From contig NZ_JAHDTF010000039.1 of the NCBI RefSeq assembly GCF_018531465.1, positions 1-64,000 on the forward strand: 64,000 nt of DNA, written 5' to 3'. The DNA comes from Sphaerisporangium fuscum (GTDB taxonomy: Bacteria; Actinomycetota; Actinomycetes; Streptosporangiales; Streptosporangiaceae). Shown here piece by piece: positions 39,354 through 48,334 of this stretch (positions are counted from its first letter, which is position 1; each line of letters begins with the position of its first letter). Both the position numbers and the translations under genes were made by a program. Below the pieces are notes generated by a model that saw only the letters and a list, made by a program, of their open reading frames with translations, did not search any database and was not told the origin of the DNA.

Positions 39354-41609
39354 TCACCCGGTGGGACGGCAGACGGTGCCGGCGGGCGGGAGTCGCAGCG
39401 TGGTGAGGTACCGGTTCACGTACGCCGTGACGCAGGGCACGCCGCTCAGGTAGAGCCCGTGGCCGTACCCGTCCCAGCGGACGCTCGACGAGCCCGGCAC
39501 CTGCCGGACGAGCTGCTCGGTGTCGGCGTGGTCGGTGCGGCTGCCCACCCCCAGGAACGGCGGCAGGCCCGTGGCCGGCAGCGGGGCGGGCGGGTTCGCG
39601 ACCGGGGCCGGCCAGCCGGCGCAGGCCAGCGGGTGCCACTGCTGGTTCCCGGCGAAGTCGGGTGACAGGCGCTCGTCGGCGCGCCGCGCGGCCGTGTACT
39701 CGTCGTAACTCGCGTACCCGACGCCGTCCAGGCAGTGCGTCATGTTCATGCCGACGAACGCCGGCACCTTGGGGCTTCCCGTCGCCTCCCTGACGTAGCC
39801 GGCGAACCCGGACGCGTCGCCGTCCACCGCGTCCTTGATCGCCTCGGCCAGCTGCGTCCAGCGCGGGTAGGCGGGCTCCTGCCCGGGAGAGATGAAGCTG
39901 GGCGCGGCGGCCACCTTCAGGTCCAGGCCGGAGTAGGACACCGACGGCTCGCCTCTGACCGGGACCGGCGAGGTGTCGGCGCGGGTCACCAGGCCGCGCC
40001 AGAGCGCGCGGACGTCCCGGCCGTGCAGGGCGCAGGAGGTGGTGGAGTCGCACCAGGCGGCGAACCGGGTCAGCTGCCCCTCCAGGGTCGCGGCTCTGAT
40101 CCGGTCGCGCAGGGACCTGTCGACGAGCTGCGCCGCCGAACCGTCGATCACCGTCGCGCGGATCCGCGCGGGGAACAGCCGCGCGTAGGCGATCGCCGGT
40201 TCGGCTCCGTAGGAGGTGGCGAGGAAGCTCAGCGAGTCCTCACCGAGCGCGCGGCGGATCTCCTCGATGTCACGGGCGACGGACGCCGAGTCCATGTGGT
40301 CGAAGAACTCCGGGTCGGTCGCGCGGCATCGCTGGGCGGCCGCCCGGTTCGTCCGCGCCAGCTCGGCGTACTCGCCGCGGTCCCGGGGCTGGAACAGCCA
40401 GGGGCCGGAGGCGAGGCACGACAGGGACAGGACCTGCGGGCCGGCTCCCCGGTCGGTGGTGTTGCGCGGGTCGAGGCTGACGACGTCGAACCTGTCACGC
40501 AGCCGGGTGAAGCTCCCGGCGTGCCGCTTCAGGTCGCCGACGCCCGATCCGCCCGGCCCGCCGGGTATCGCGAACACCGTGCCGATCCGCCGTCCGGCGC
40601 CGGTGTACGGCAGCCGGGCGACGCGAAGGGTGATCTTCCGGCCGGACGGGGCCGCCCAGTCCAGCGGCACCGCGACCGAGGCGCATTCCAGCTCGCGCGG
40701 GCCGTCCCCGTCGCGGCAGGGGGACCACGCCAGGGACGCGTGACCGGCGGGCCGGTCCGCCGTGGCGGGCACGGCCGCCAGCAGGACGGCCACCGCGGCC
40801 CCGGCGGAGGCCACCGCGAGCCTTCGTCCCTTGCGCGCGATGCCGAGGCTGCCCGCGGTGAGGGCCACGACCGCGTACAGGGCCAGTACGGCGAGCGCGG
40901 CGGCGGGGCTCAGCAGCCCGCCCCCGGTGCCCGCGATCTGCGCGGGGAGGTTCTGGATCGCGTAGGAGCCGAGGCGGTACCGCAGGGGGCCCGGCACGGT
41001 CATGGCGGCGAAGGGATGGACGATAAGGATCACGGCGAGGACGACCAGGGCCCCTGGAGTGGATCGCACGGCCGACCCGACGCCGAGCCCGATCACGGTG
41101 ACGACCGGCAGGGTGAGCCCCGCGACGACCACCGCGACCGCCACGCCCGGGTCGGCGAGCGACGTTCCCAGCGTCCGCCCGTCGAGCAGGATCTGCCCGG
41201 CCCGGTCGCCCAGCACCACCTGGCCGGCGGCGTACATGGCGAACGCCAGGAGCTGCCCGGCGACCAGGGCGACGGCGCCGAGCCCGGGGATCTTGGCGAA
41301 GAGCAGCAGCTGTCGTCGCGGGACGGCGACCAGGCTCGTACGGATCATCCCGGTGGAGTGCTCGGAGGTGATCGCCAGGGCGCCGATGGCGCCGAAGACG
41401 AAGTAGGCGACGGGAAGGCCGTTGGTCAGGCCGTCGCCGTTGGAGGGGAAGGCCAGCCGTTCCTCGAAGGTCTGCCTGTCGAAGCCCCGCGTGATCATGA
41501 AAGCGATCCCCGCGCAGAGCCCCACGGCGAGCACGGAGACCGCGAGCAGGTAGAGGTTGGACCGCAGGGAACGCAGTTTCAGCCATTCCGAGGCGATGAC
41601 GCCGATCAT
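39354..41609 (-). CDS. ABC-2 permease fused to a TAP-like serine hydrolase
   Basis: One continuous 751-codon frame. Residues 1-~260 are an ABC-2-type permease with six hydrophobic segments (ASEWLKLRSLRSNLYLL start; ITSEHSTGMIRTSL loop). A Lys/Arg-rich joint (ARKGRR) and a seventh hydrophobic stretch (~266-284) follow. Residues ~290-751 are an alpha/beta hydrolase of the tripeptidyl aminopeptidase (SlpD/E) type: FAIPGGPGGSG oxyanion loop, nucleophile Ser466 in ATSYGAE, a C-terminal TAP-like region and His717 in GYGHGL. The hydrolase would face outside. An in-frame GTG at 40814 with GAAGG six bases before it could also start a separate hydrolase whose signal peptide is the seventh stretch, so two products are possible. 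The ATG overlaps the ATPase stop by 4 bp (ATGA). Confidence 0.85.
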   Translation of the reverse strand: MIGVIASEWLKLRSLRSNLYLLAVSVLAVGLCAGIAFMITRGFDRQTFEERLAFPSNGDGLTNGLPVAYFVFGAIGALAITSEHSTGMIRTSLVAVPRRQLLLFAKIPGLGAVALVAGQLLAFAMYAAGQVVLGDRAGQILLDGRTLGTSLADPGVAVAVVVAGLTLPVVTVIGLGVGSAVRSTPGALVVLAVILIVHPFAAMTVPGPLRYRLGSYAIQNLPAQIAGTGGGLLSPAAALAVLALYAVVALTAGSLGIARKGRRLAVASAGAAVAVLLAAVPATADRPAGHASLAWSPCRDGDGPRELECASVAVPLDWAAPSGRKITLRVARLPYTGAGRRIGTVFAIPGGPGGSGVGDLKRHAGSFTRLRDRFDVVSLDPRNTTDRGAGPQVLSLSCLASGPWLFQPRDRGEYAELARTNRAAAQRCRATDPEFFDHMDSASVARDIEEIRRALGEDSLSFLATSYGAEPAIAYARLFPARIRATVIDGSAAQLVDRSLRDRIRAATLEGQLTRFAAWCDSTTSCALHGRDVRALWRGLVTRADTSPVPVRGEPSVSYSGLDLKVAAAPSFISPGQEPAYPRWTQLAEAIKDAVDGDASGFAGYVREATGSPKVPAFVGMNMTHCLDGVGYASYDEYTAARRADERLSPDFAGNQQWHPLACAGWPAPVANPPAPLPATGLPPFLGVGSRTDHADTEQLVRQVPGSSSVRWDGYGHGLYLSGVPCVTAYVNRYLTTLRLPPAGTVCRPTG

Positions 41610-42529
41610 CGGGTCCCCGCTTCCACGGCCGTCCGGGCGCCGTACTCCACGCTCTCCTCGGTGAGTTCCATGAACGCCTGCTCCAGGGACGCGCTTCGCG
41701 GCGTCAGCTCGCTCAAGGCGATCCCGTCCCCGAGGGCCAGGAGCCCGATCTCGGCGGCGCCGAGGCCGCGGACCGCCAGGGCGCCGTCGTCCTGGACGGT
41801 CACCGCCGCTCCGCGGGCCCGGAGGAGGCCGGTGAGCCGGGCGGTATCCCCGGCCCGTACGAGGACGTCACGCCGGAAACGGGCGGCCAGTGCCTCCATG
41901 GTGGTGTCGGCGACCAGGCGTCCCCGGCCGATGACCACGACATGGTCGGCGGTGAGGGCCATCTCGTTCATCAGGTGGCTGGACAGCAGGACCGTGCGCC
42001 CCTCGGCGGCGAGCGACCGCAGCAGGTCCCGGATCCACCGGATGCCCTCCGGGTCCAGCCCGTTCAGCGGCTCGTCGAACATCAGCACGCCGGGATCGCC
42101 GAGCAGGGCGGCGGCGATGCCGAGCCGCTGTCTCATCCCTAGGGAGAACCCGGCGATCCGCTTGTTCCGGACCTCCGCCAGCCCGACCTGCTCCAGTACG
42201 GCGGTGACCCTCCGGCCCCCGATGCCGTTGGCGCGGGCCAGGCAGGCGAGGTGGGCGGCGGCGGTGCGCCCCGCGTGCACCGCGCCCGCATCGAGCAGGG
42301 CGCCCATCGTGTGCAGCGGCCGCCGCAGGGACGTGTACGGACGGCCGGCGACGAGGGCGCGGCCTGAGGTGGGCGCCTCCAGGCCGAGGATCGCCCGCAT
42401 GGTGGTCGACTTGCCCGCGCCGTTCGGGCCGAGGAAGCCCGTCACCAGCCCCGGCCCGACCTCGAAGGTCAGGTCGTCGACGGCGAGGGTGCGGCCGTAT
42501 CTCATGGTCAGGTTGCTCACGTGGATCAC
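41606..42529 (-). CDS. ABC transporter ATP-binding protein
   Basis: A 307-residue ATPase of the DrrA/CcmA type: Walker A GPNGAGKST (34-42), signature FSLGMRQR (128-135), Walker B VLMFDEP (Glu153) and a C-terminal regulatory tail. It partners the permease-hydrolase gene that overlaps its stop, making a minimal export or bacitracin-type resistance ABC system. It is divergent from the histidine kinase gene (130 bp), so the two-component pair may control it. Confidence 0.92.
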   Translation of the reverse strand: MIHVSNLTMRYGRTLAVDDLTFEVGPGLVTGFLGPNGAGKSTTMRAILGLEAPTSGRALVAGRPYTSLRRPLHTMGALLDAGAVHAGRTAAAHLACLARANGIGGRRVTAVLEQVGLAEVRNKRIAGFSLGMRQRLGIAAALLGDPGVLMFDEPLNGLDPEGIRWIRDLLRSLAAEGRTVLLSSHLMNEMALTADHVVVIGRGRLVADTTMEALAARFRRDVLVRAGDTARLTGLLRARGAAVTVQDDGALAVRGLGAAEIGLLALGDGIALSELTPRSASLEQAFMELTEESVEYGARTAVEAGTR

Positions 42530-42659
42530 GGTTCCGAGCCTCCCGCCGGGACCGGGAGGTCTCGATGGGCACGGCTCACCGTTACCGGTCGGATTTCACC
42601 ACCCGCGCGGTAGGTCCAGCCCTACCGCCCCCGGGGCGCGTTCGGGGCAGACTGCTGCC

Positions 42660-43832
42660 ATGACCGGTATACGCCGCCTCCTCCGGCGCGTGCTCGCCGC
42701 GGCGGGCGCGCTGCTGTTCAACGCCGTGACGGGCGTGGCCGCGCTCCTGCTGCTCGCCCTGGTGGTCGCGGGGGCCGCGCTGGTCCCGGTCGCCGGGCTG
42801 GGACTCGTCGTGCTCCCCCGCGTGCTCGCGCTCGCCCGTTCCCTGGCCGGCTTCCATCGGGCGTGGGCGTCGAAGGCACTCGGCGGGGACGGCGTGAGGC
42901 CCGTCGAGGACGGGCGGGCCCGCCCTCCGCTGACCGGCCGGCTCATGGACCGCGCCACCTGGCGGGAGCTGACCTGGCTGCTCGCGCACGGTGTCACGGG
43001 GCTGGGCGCGGCGGCCACGGTCTGGCTGATGCTGTCGGCCTTCGGCCCCATCTGGCGTCCCCAGCCGCCCGGCATGCTCGTGACGTGGGCCTACAGCCTG
43101 TCGCTGGTGACCATCGGGCTGGCCACGATGGGGCTGCTGCTCCTCCTGCCGCGCTGGCAGGCGCGGCTCACCTCGGCGTTGCTGCGGCCCGGCGTGTCGC
43201 CGAGCGAGCGGATCAAGGAGCTGACCGCGTCGCGGGCCGCGGCCGTGGACGCGCGGGCGTCCGAGCTGCGCCGGATCGAACGGGACCTGCACGACGGCGC
43301 GCAGGCCCGGCTCATCGCCGTGCGGATGAGCCTCGGCATGGCGCGTGGCGCCCGCGACCCCGAACAGGTCCGGGAACTGGTGGAGGAGGCGTGGGAGGCG
43401 GCCGGGGAGGCGCTCACGGACCTGCGGGACCTGGTCCGCGGCATCCACCCGCCCGTGCTCGCCGACCGTGGCCTGGCCGGGGCGATCGAGGCCGCCGCGC
43501 TGCTGTGCCCGGTACCGGTGGACGTCGTCGTCGACCTCCCCCACCGGCCCGAGGCGCCGGTCGAGTCCGCGATGTACTTCGCCGCCGCCGAGGCGCTGAC
43601 CAACGTGACCAAGCACAGCGACGCCCGCCGCGCGTGGGTGCGGCTGCGTCGGCGCGGCGGCGTCCTGCGTCTGACCGTGGGGGACGACGGGCGCGGCGGG
43701 GCCCACCCGGCCGGGGGCAGCGGTCTCCGCGGCATCCGCGACCGCCTCTCCGCCTTCGACGGCTCGCTCACGGTGAGCAGCCCGGCCGGGGGCCCGACCG
43801 AACTGACGATGGAGATACCGTGCGCGTCGTGA
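42660..43832 (+). CDS. Two-component sensor histidine kinase (HisKA_3 type)
   Basis: A 390-residue membrane kinase. Four hydrophobic segments (~12-55 and ~105-165) form a sensory part with no large extracellular domain. The phospho-acceptor is His211 in RIERDLHDGAQ; the ATPase lobe has EALTNVTKHS (N-box) and DDGRGG...GSGLRGIRDR. The ATG at 42660 has no strong ribosome site. The stop overlaps the response-regulator start by 13 nt. Intramembrane-sensing kinases next to ABC exporters usually sense cell-wall or membrane stress. Confidence 0.9.
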   Translation: MTGIRRLLRRVLAAAGALLFNAVTGVAALLLLALVVAGAALVPVAGLGLVVLPRVLALARSLAGFHRAWASKALGGDGVRPVEDGRARPPLTGRLMDRATWRELTWLLAHGVTGLGAAATVWLMLSAFGPIWRPQPPGMLVTWAYSLSLVTIGLATMGLLLLLPRWQARLTSALLRPGVSPSERIKELTASRAAAVDARASELRRIERDLHDGAQARLIAVRMSLGMARGARDPEQVRELVEEAWEAAGEALTDLRDLVRGIHPPVLADRGLAGAIEAAALLCPVPVDVVVDLPHRPEAPVESAMYFAAAEALTNVTKHSDARRAWVRLRRRGGVLRLTVGDDGRGGAHPAGGSGLRGIRDRLSAFDGSLTVSSPAGGPTELTMEIPCAS

Positions 43833-44485
43833 TCGCCGAAGACCTCGCCCTCCTGCGGGACGGCCTCGTCCGCCTGCTGTCGGCGCACGGGTTCGAGGTG
43901 GCCGAGGCCGTCGGCAACGGCCCCATGCTCCTTTCGGCCCTGGTGCGTCACCGTCCCGACGTGGCGGTGGTCGACGTGAGGTTGCCGCCGGGCCACAGCG
44001 ACGAGGGGCTGCGCGTCGCCCTGGAGGCCCGGCGCCGCCTCCCGGGGCTGCCGGTGCTGATCCTTTCGCAGTACGTCGAGCAGCTCTACGCCCGCGAGCT
44101 GCTCTCCGACCGGTCCGGCGGGGTGGGTTACCTGCTGAAGGACCGGATCGGGGACGTCGACCAGTTCGTCGAGGCGGTCCGCCGGGTGGCGGAGGGCGGC
44201 ACGGCCATGGACGCCGAGGTGATCTCACAGCTCCTCACCCGTCACGACCGCGACGAGCCGCTGGCCGCGCTCACCCCGCGGGAACGGCAGGTGCTGGCCC
44301 TGATGGCGGAGGGCATGTCGAACCTGGCCATCGCCGCCCGCTTCGATGTCAGTGAGAAGGCCGTCGGCAAGCACACCGCCGGCATCTTCGCCAAGCTCGG
44401 CCTGCCACCGTCCGACGACCACAACAGGCGGGTGATGGCTGTGCTCGCCTACCTTCAGTCCTCTCCGTCCGCGCGGAGGGGCTGA
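43820..44485 (+). CDS. LuxR/NarL-family response regulator
   Basis: A 221-residue regulator: receiver domain with Asp52 in VAVVDVRLPP and the YLLKDRI segment, and a C-terminal HTH (TPRERQVLALMAEGMSN, VSEKAVGKHTAGIFAKL). GTG 43820 lies inside the kinase gene behind GGAGA, so the two are coupled. Likely target: the divergent ABC/hydrolase operon. Its last 31 bp overlap the convergent membrane-protein gene. Confidence 0.93.
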   Translation: MRVVIAEDLALLRDGLVRLLSAHGFEVAEAVGNGPMLLSALVRHRPDVAVVDVRLPPGHSDEGLRVALEARRRLPGLPVLILSQYVEQLYARELLSDRSGGVGYLLKDRIGDVDQFVEAVRRVAEGGTAMDAEVISQLLTRHDRDEPLAALTPRERQVLALMAEGMSNLAIAARFDVSEKAVGKHTAGIFAKLGLPPSDDHNRRVMAVLAYLQSSPSARRG

Positions 44486-45918
44486 GGCGCCCGGCCGGCG
44501 AGGCCGGCCGCGGAGAGGGCGAGGGCCAGGCACATCAGAGGGATGCAGGGGAGCCAGTACCTGCTGTCGTAGGTGGTGACGGCGACCGGTGCCACCGCGA
44601 GGGCGAGGCCCAGGGTCAGCGGCAGGGAGCCCGGCGGCGCGGGACGGTCCGCGGGGGTGGAACGGCGGCGGAGGGTGAGGGCCGCCCGGGTCAGGAGCGC
44701 GCCGGCCACCAGGGCGGCGAAGATCGGCCCCGGCAGGAAGACGAACGACTGGTACACCCGCATCCACTCCGCCGCCGGCTCGGTGAACCGCGTGCCGGCC
44801 GGGCCGTCCTCGTACGCCCGCAGGTCCTCCTGCACGCCTGCGCCGGGGACGCGCACCCCGTCCGGCAGCGGGCCGTGGGTGTTGGGGAAGGCGTAGCGGT
44901 TGTAGACGATCGAGGGGGAGTGGGGGCTCGGGCCCCTCTTCCAGTTGAGCGTCCGCCCCAGGTCGCGGCCGGCCAGCAGCAGGTAGTCGAGCGGCTGGGC
45001 GAACAGGACGCGCCGCGCGAGCCTGCCGGCCCGGCCGTCGATCTCCGGGTGGAACAGGTCGGCGGGGACGGCGACGGGGTGGCCGGGGACCCGCCGGAGG
45101 GGCGACCAGTCGGCCCAGATGAAGTACGGGGAGCTCGGACGGGCGCCGACGGGCTGCGGCGGGCAGAGGACGGCCTCGTCCGCGGGCGGGCGGATCCTCT
45201 CGCAGTCGGCGATCGGCATGGTCCGCGCCCAGAGCCACACCCCGCTCCCCCCGCTGAGGGCCGGGGAGCCGTGCCATGACCCGTACCAGGCGGCGTACCC
45301 GCCGAGCGGGATGGCCACGGCGGCCGCGGCCGCGACGAGCGTCCGCGCGCCGCAGCGGTTGACGAGCAGGTGGCCGGCCAGCAGCGGGAGCCCCACCAGC
45401 CCGGTCGAGCGGGTGAGCGCCGCCGCGGCCAGCAGCGCCCCGGCCGCCGCCGCCGAGCGCGGGGAGACGCGTGGCGACCAGAGCACGACCGTCACCGCGG
45501 CGACCGTCAGGAACGCGAAGGGGACGTCGCTGAGGACCGCGTGCTCGAAGAAGATCTGGTAGGCGTCGAAGAGGACGGGGACGGCCGCCAGGACCGCCCA
45601 GCCGGGGTGCGACCGGCCGGCCCGCCTGCGGACGACCACGTAGACCATGACCCCCATGGCCAGGCCCATCAGGTGCTGGACGACCACGACGGCGGTGAAG
45701 CTGTGCAGCGGCCGCAGCATCCAGAGCAGGAGAGAGTAACCGCTGGGCCGGACGGGGTAGGGCTGCATCCGTTCGGCGACGCCGACGTAGTCGAAGGAGT
45801 CCTCGAACCAGACGGCCGGTGAGTATCCGGCCACAGTGAGAGCGCGGAACACGGCCGCGAGGGCGAGGACGGCGAGGAACAACCGATGCGGTGAAAGCGG
45901 ACGTGCGGATAATCGCAT
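44455..45918 (-). CDS. Polytopic membrane protein, GT-C glycosyltransferase-like
   Basis: A 487-residue protein from ATG 45918 (a GTG at 45978 would add 20 residues). About ten hydrophobic segments surround a first loop WFEDSFDYVGVAERMQPYPVRPSGY in the position of the acidic catalytic loop of ArnT/PMT-type (GT-C) mannosyltransferases. Later segments include FEHAVLSDVPFAFL. A long periplasmic portion (~230-370) lies before the last helices. A lipid-linked sugar donor is likely; the acceptor is unknown. It overlaps the response-regulator gene tail-to-tail by 31 bp. Confidence 0.75.
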   Translation of the reverse strand: MRLSARPLSPHRLFLAVLALAAVFRALTVAGYSPAVWFEDSFDYVGVAERMQPYPVRPSGYSLLLWMLRPLHSFTAVVVVQHLMGLAMGVMVYVVVRRRAGRSHPGWAVLAAVPVLFDAYQIFFEHAVLSDVPFAFLTVAAVTVVLWSPRVSPRSAAAAGALLAAAALTRSTGLVGLPLLAGHLLVNRCGARTLVAAAAAVAIPLGGYAAWYGSWHGSPALSGGSGVWLWARTMPIADCERIRPPADEAVLCPPQPVGARPSSPYFIWADWSPLRRVPGHPVAVPADLFHPEIDGRAGRLARRVLFAQPLDYLLLAGRDLGRTLNWKRGPSPHSPSIVYNRYAFPNTHGPLPDGVRVPGAGVQEDLRAYEDGPAGTRFTEPAAEWMRVYQSFVFLPGPIFAALVAGALLTRAALTLRRRSTPADRPAPPGSLPLTLGLALAVAPVAVTTYDSRYWLPCIPLMCLALALSAAGLAGRAPQPLRADGED

Positions 45919-46127
45919 GCGCGAAAAGGCCCTTCCGGTCAGGCGCCCTAACGGGGAGGGCGGATTCCCTGAAGGCACAGGGACGCCGTCCCGCGCGCCG
46001 GATCCGCGCGCCGGCCTGCGGAAACCTCACGGCGAAATGGGAAGGCCCCCCGACCCCCGACAAACGCGCACAAAACTAGCGATCTTTAACCTGATCGGCA
46101 AGCACGTTTCGGAATAGGGCCTTCAGC

Positions 46128-47075
46128 TCAAAGACGCAGTCGGGCGACGACCGGGGCGTGGTCGGAGTCGGGGGCGTCGCGCCGGACGGCCGGGTCGTCG
46201 CCGATCGACGGGAGACCGTGGCCGACCACCGCCCGGACGTCCTCGACCCGCTCGATCAGGGCCCGGCTCACCATGACGTGGTCGATGAGCTCGCCCCGGC
46301 CGTGCTGGACGCGCGAGTAGTCCTCCCCGGCGGGCATGAGCGAGTTGAGATTCCACAGCCGCCAGCCGTCGCCCCGGTCCGGCCGGAGCGCCCCGGAGGT
46401 GCCCAGCTCGGACCCGGGCGGGCCGAGGACGATCTGGGTCGTGGCGGCCAGGGGTTCGTCGTTGAAGTCGCCGAGCACCACCACCGCGCGCTCCCGCCCG
46501 TGCCCGCCGGTCAGCCGGTCGGCCAGGCCGCGCAGCGTGGTCGCCTCCGCCGCCCGCCGGTACAGCGCGTACGCGCCGTACCGCGCCCGCTCGCCCTCGT
46601 CACGCGCCTGGAACCTGCCTCCGGGGAAGCTCAGCAGCTTCGACTTCAGGTGGCAGACGGCCACGTCCAGCGTGACGCCGGGGGCCGGCTCGACCCGGAC
46701 GGCGAGCATGCCGCGGCTGGTCTGGTCGGTGGCCGGGCCGTCGTCCGCGCACTGCACGGCGGCCAGCGGGGCGGCGAACGTCGTGACGTCCTCCAGCGTG
46801 GTGATCGGGAGCCTGCTGATCACGCCGGTGCGGATGCCGCGGGCGTCCGGGTAGGCCGACAGGGCCGAGTGCCATTCACCGTCGAGCGCGCCGACCAGGT
46901 CCGCCAGGGCCTCCGGCTGGCCGACCTCCTGGACGCCGAGGACGTCCGGGGCGATTCCGGCGATCGTGCCGGCCATCGCCTTGATCTTGGCCTGGTACGC
47001 CGCCGCGTCGCGCGGGCCGTACTCGCCGCCGGGACGGTAGAGGTTCTCCAGGTTCCAGGTGCCCACAACGACCAT
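46128..47075 (-). CDS. Endonuclease/exonuclease/phosphatase (EEP) family hydrolase
   Basis: A 315-residue metal-dependent phosphoesterase with all EEP motifs in order: WNLENL, LGVQEV, VCHLKSK, VLGDFND, LIDHVMVS and SDHAPVVARL. There is no signal peptide, so it is cytoplasmic; substrates in the fold include DNA, inositol phosphates and sphingomyelin. AGGGGAGCGGTC precedes the ATG. It is monocistronic. Confidence 0.9.
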   Translation of the reverse strand: MVVVGTWNLENLYRPGGEYGPRDAAAYQAKIKAMAGTIAGIAPDVLGVQEVGQPEALADLVGALDGEWHSALSAYPDARGIRTGVISRLPITTLEDVTTFAAPLAAVQCADDGPATDQTSRGMLAVRVEPAPGVTLDVAVCHLKSKLLSFPGGRFQARDEGERARYGAYALYRRAAEATTLRGLADRLTGGHGRERAVVVLGDFNDEPLAATTQIVLGPPGSELGTSGALRPDRGDGWRLWNLNSLMPAGEDYSRVQHGRGELIDHVMVSRALIERVEDVRAVVGHGLPSIGDDPAVRRDAPDSDHAPVVARLRL

Positions 47076-47333
47076 GACCGCTCCCCTAGTCAGGTTCTCC
47101 CCATCGCCCCCGCCGCTCCACTATGACGGCCCCCGAGGCTCTTGGCCACGATTTCCCCTGCCGGAGGAGAAGTGGCGGGTCACCGTCCGCCAGGCGTGGC
47201 GAGGTCCGGCACAGCGGGTCAACGGGTCATTAGTCAGATTCGACTCGTCAAGTCCGGACAAATCGGTTTATATCTCCTCAGAGCTGGCAACGGCCGAACT
47301 GTTGGGACAATCAACCCCTGGCGAGGAGACGCA

Positions 47334-47621
47334 ATGCTCACGCTGACAGACACCGCCGCCAAGGTGATCCGAGACCTCAAAACCCGGTCGGGCGAATCGG
47401 CCGACAAGGGCATCCGGATCTCGTCGCAGGGCGAGGACGCGAGCTCCCTGATGCTCTCCGTCGCGGACGGGCCCGAAAGCACCGACCAGGTCGTCGAGAG
47501 CGAGGGAGCGAAGGTGTTCCTGGACCCCGTGGCGGCGACCGTGCTCGACGACAAGTCCCTCGACGCCGACATCGACGCCCAGGGAGGGATCTCGTTCCAC
47601 GTCGAAGACCAGCGGCACTGA
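47334..47621 (+). CDS. HesB/IscA-like protein without cluster-binding cysteines
   Basis: A 95-residue protein (GAGGAGACGCA before the ATG) with the A-type Fe-S carrier fold pattern: LTDTAAKVIRDL, GIRISSQ, DQVVESEGAKVFLDP and LDADIDAQGGISF. The three cysteines needed to hold an Fe-S cluster are missing; the protein contains no Cys. Cys-less homologues are common in actinomycetes and of unknown role. Confidence 0.82.
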   Translation: MLTLTDTAAKVIRDLKTRSGESADKGIRISSQGEDASSLMLSVADGPESTDQVVESEGAKVFLDPVAATVLDDKSLDADIDAQGGISFHVEDQRH

Positions 47622-47674
47622 CCCGCGCCCGGCACCGGGACGGCCACGGGCCGTACTCCTCACCCCACGTGACC

Positions 47675-47710
47675 CCGGTGACCGGCGCGCCGCGGCGTGC
47701 CGGTCACCGG
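47675..47710. terminator. Bidirectional terminator between HesB-like and acetyltransferase genes
   Basis: CCGGTGACCGGC and its exact complement form a 12-bp stem around a 12-nt G/C loop that can itself pair. It lies between convergent stops at 47621 and 47727. Confidence 0.78.
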
Positions 47711-47726
47711 CTTGTCGCACCCGGGG

Positions 47727-48278
47727 TCAGCGCACCCAGACGAAAAGGCTCAGCGTCCGGCCCTTCTCCTCGACCACGCGGGGAGGCGCGTCGGTGAGAC
47801 GGAACCCCGCCGCGCGCGCGACCCGCTCGCTGGCCTCGTTCTCCTTCTCGATCTCCAGGAAGACCTTCGACAGGCCCGCCACCGTCTGGGCGAAGTGGGT
47901 CATCACCTCCACCGCCCGCACCGCCAGCCGCTGCCCGCGGTGGCCGGCGCCGATGGCGTACCCCAGGCTCCCGGTCCCCGGCTCCCAGCCGGTCCGGCTC
48001 AGCAGCACCTCGCCCTTGGCCTCGCGCCCGTCGGTGGTGATGGCCAGATGGATCCGCTCACCCGCGAGACGGCCCCGGCGCACCCTCCTGAGATGGTTGC
48101 GCGCGGCGGTCATGTCGAACGGGGCGACGAGGGGCGTCCAGTAGGCCACGTCCGGGTCGTCGAACAGCTTCGTCATCGCCGGGAGGTCGTCCTCGGTCCA
48201 TTCACGCAGGATTAGCCCGTAACCGCTCAACCGCAGCTCAACGGGAAGATCCGCACGCGCGACCTGCTCAGACATCAT
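47727..48278 (-). CDS. GNAT N-acetyltransferase (RimJ/RimL type)
   Basis: A 183-residue acetyltransferase: LILREWTEDDLPAM start, the acetyl-CoA loop IGAGHRGQRLAVRAV (R/Q-x-x-G-x-A like) and ENEASERVARAAGFRL near the end. It transfers acetyl from acetyl-CoA to an amine, often a protein N-terminus or an antibiotic. Two adjacent ATGs (48278, 48275) follow GAGAGG. Confidence 0.88.
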   Translation of the reverse strand: MMSEQVARADLPVELRLSGYGLILREWTEDDLPAMTKLFDDPDVAYWTPLVAPFDMTAARNHLRRVRRGRLAGERIHLAITTDGREAKGEVLLSRTGWEPGTGSLGYAIGAGHRGQRLAVRAVEVMTHFAQTVAGLSKVFLEIEKENEASERVARAAGFRLTDAPPRVVEEKGRTLSLFVWVR

Positions 48279-48334
48279 GGGGGGAACCTCTCACCACAGG
48301 GACCATACGGGCACAGCGTGCCAGATCGCACCCG

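Noticed and set aside
39735..42659. Long plus-strand frame leading into the histidine kinase
   Set aside because: Antisense to the ABC operon; only the part from ATG 42660 has kinase homology and membrane segments.
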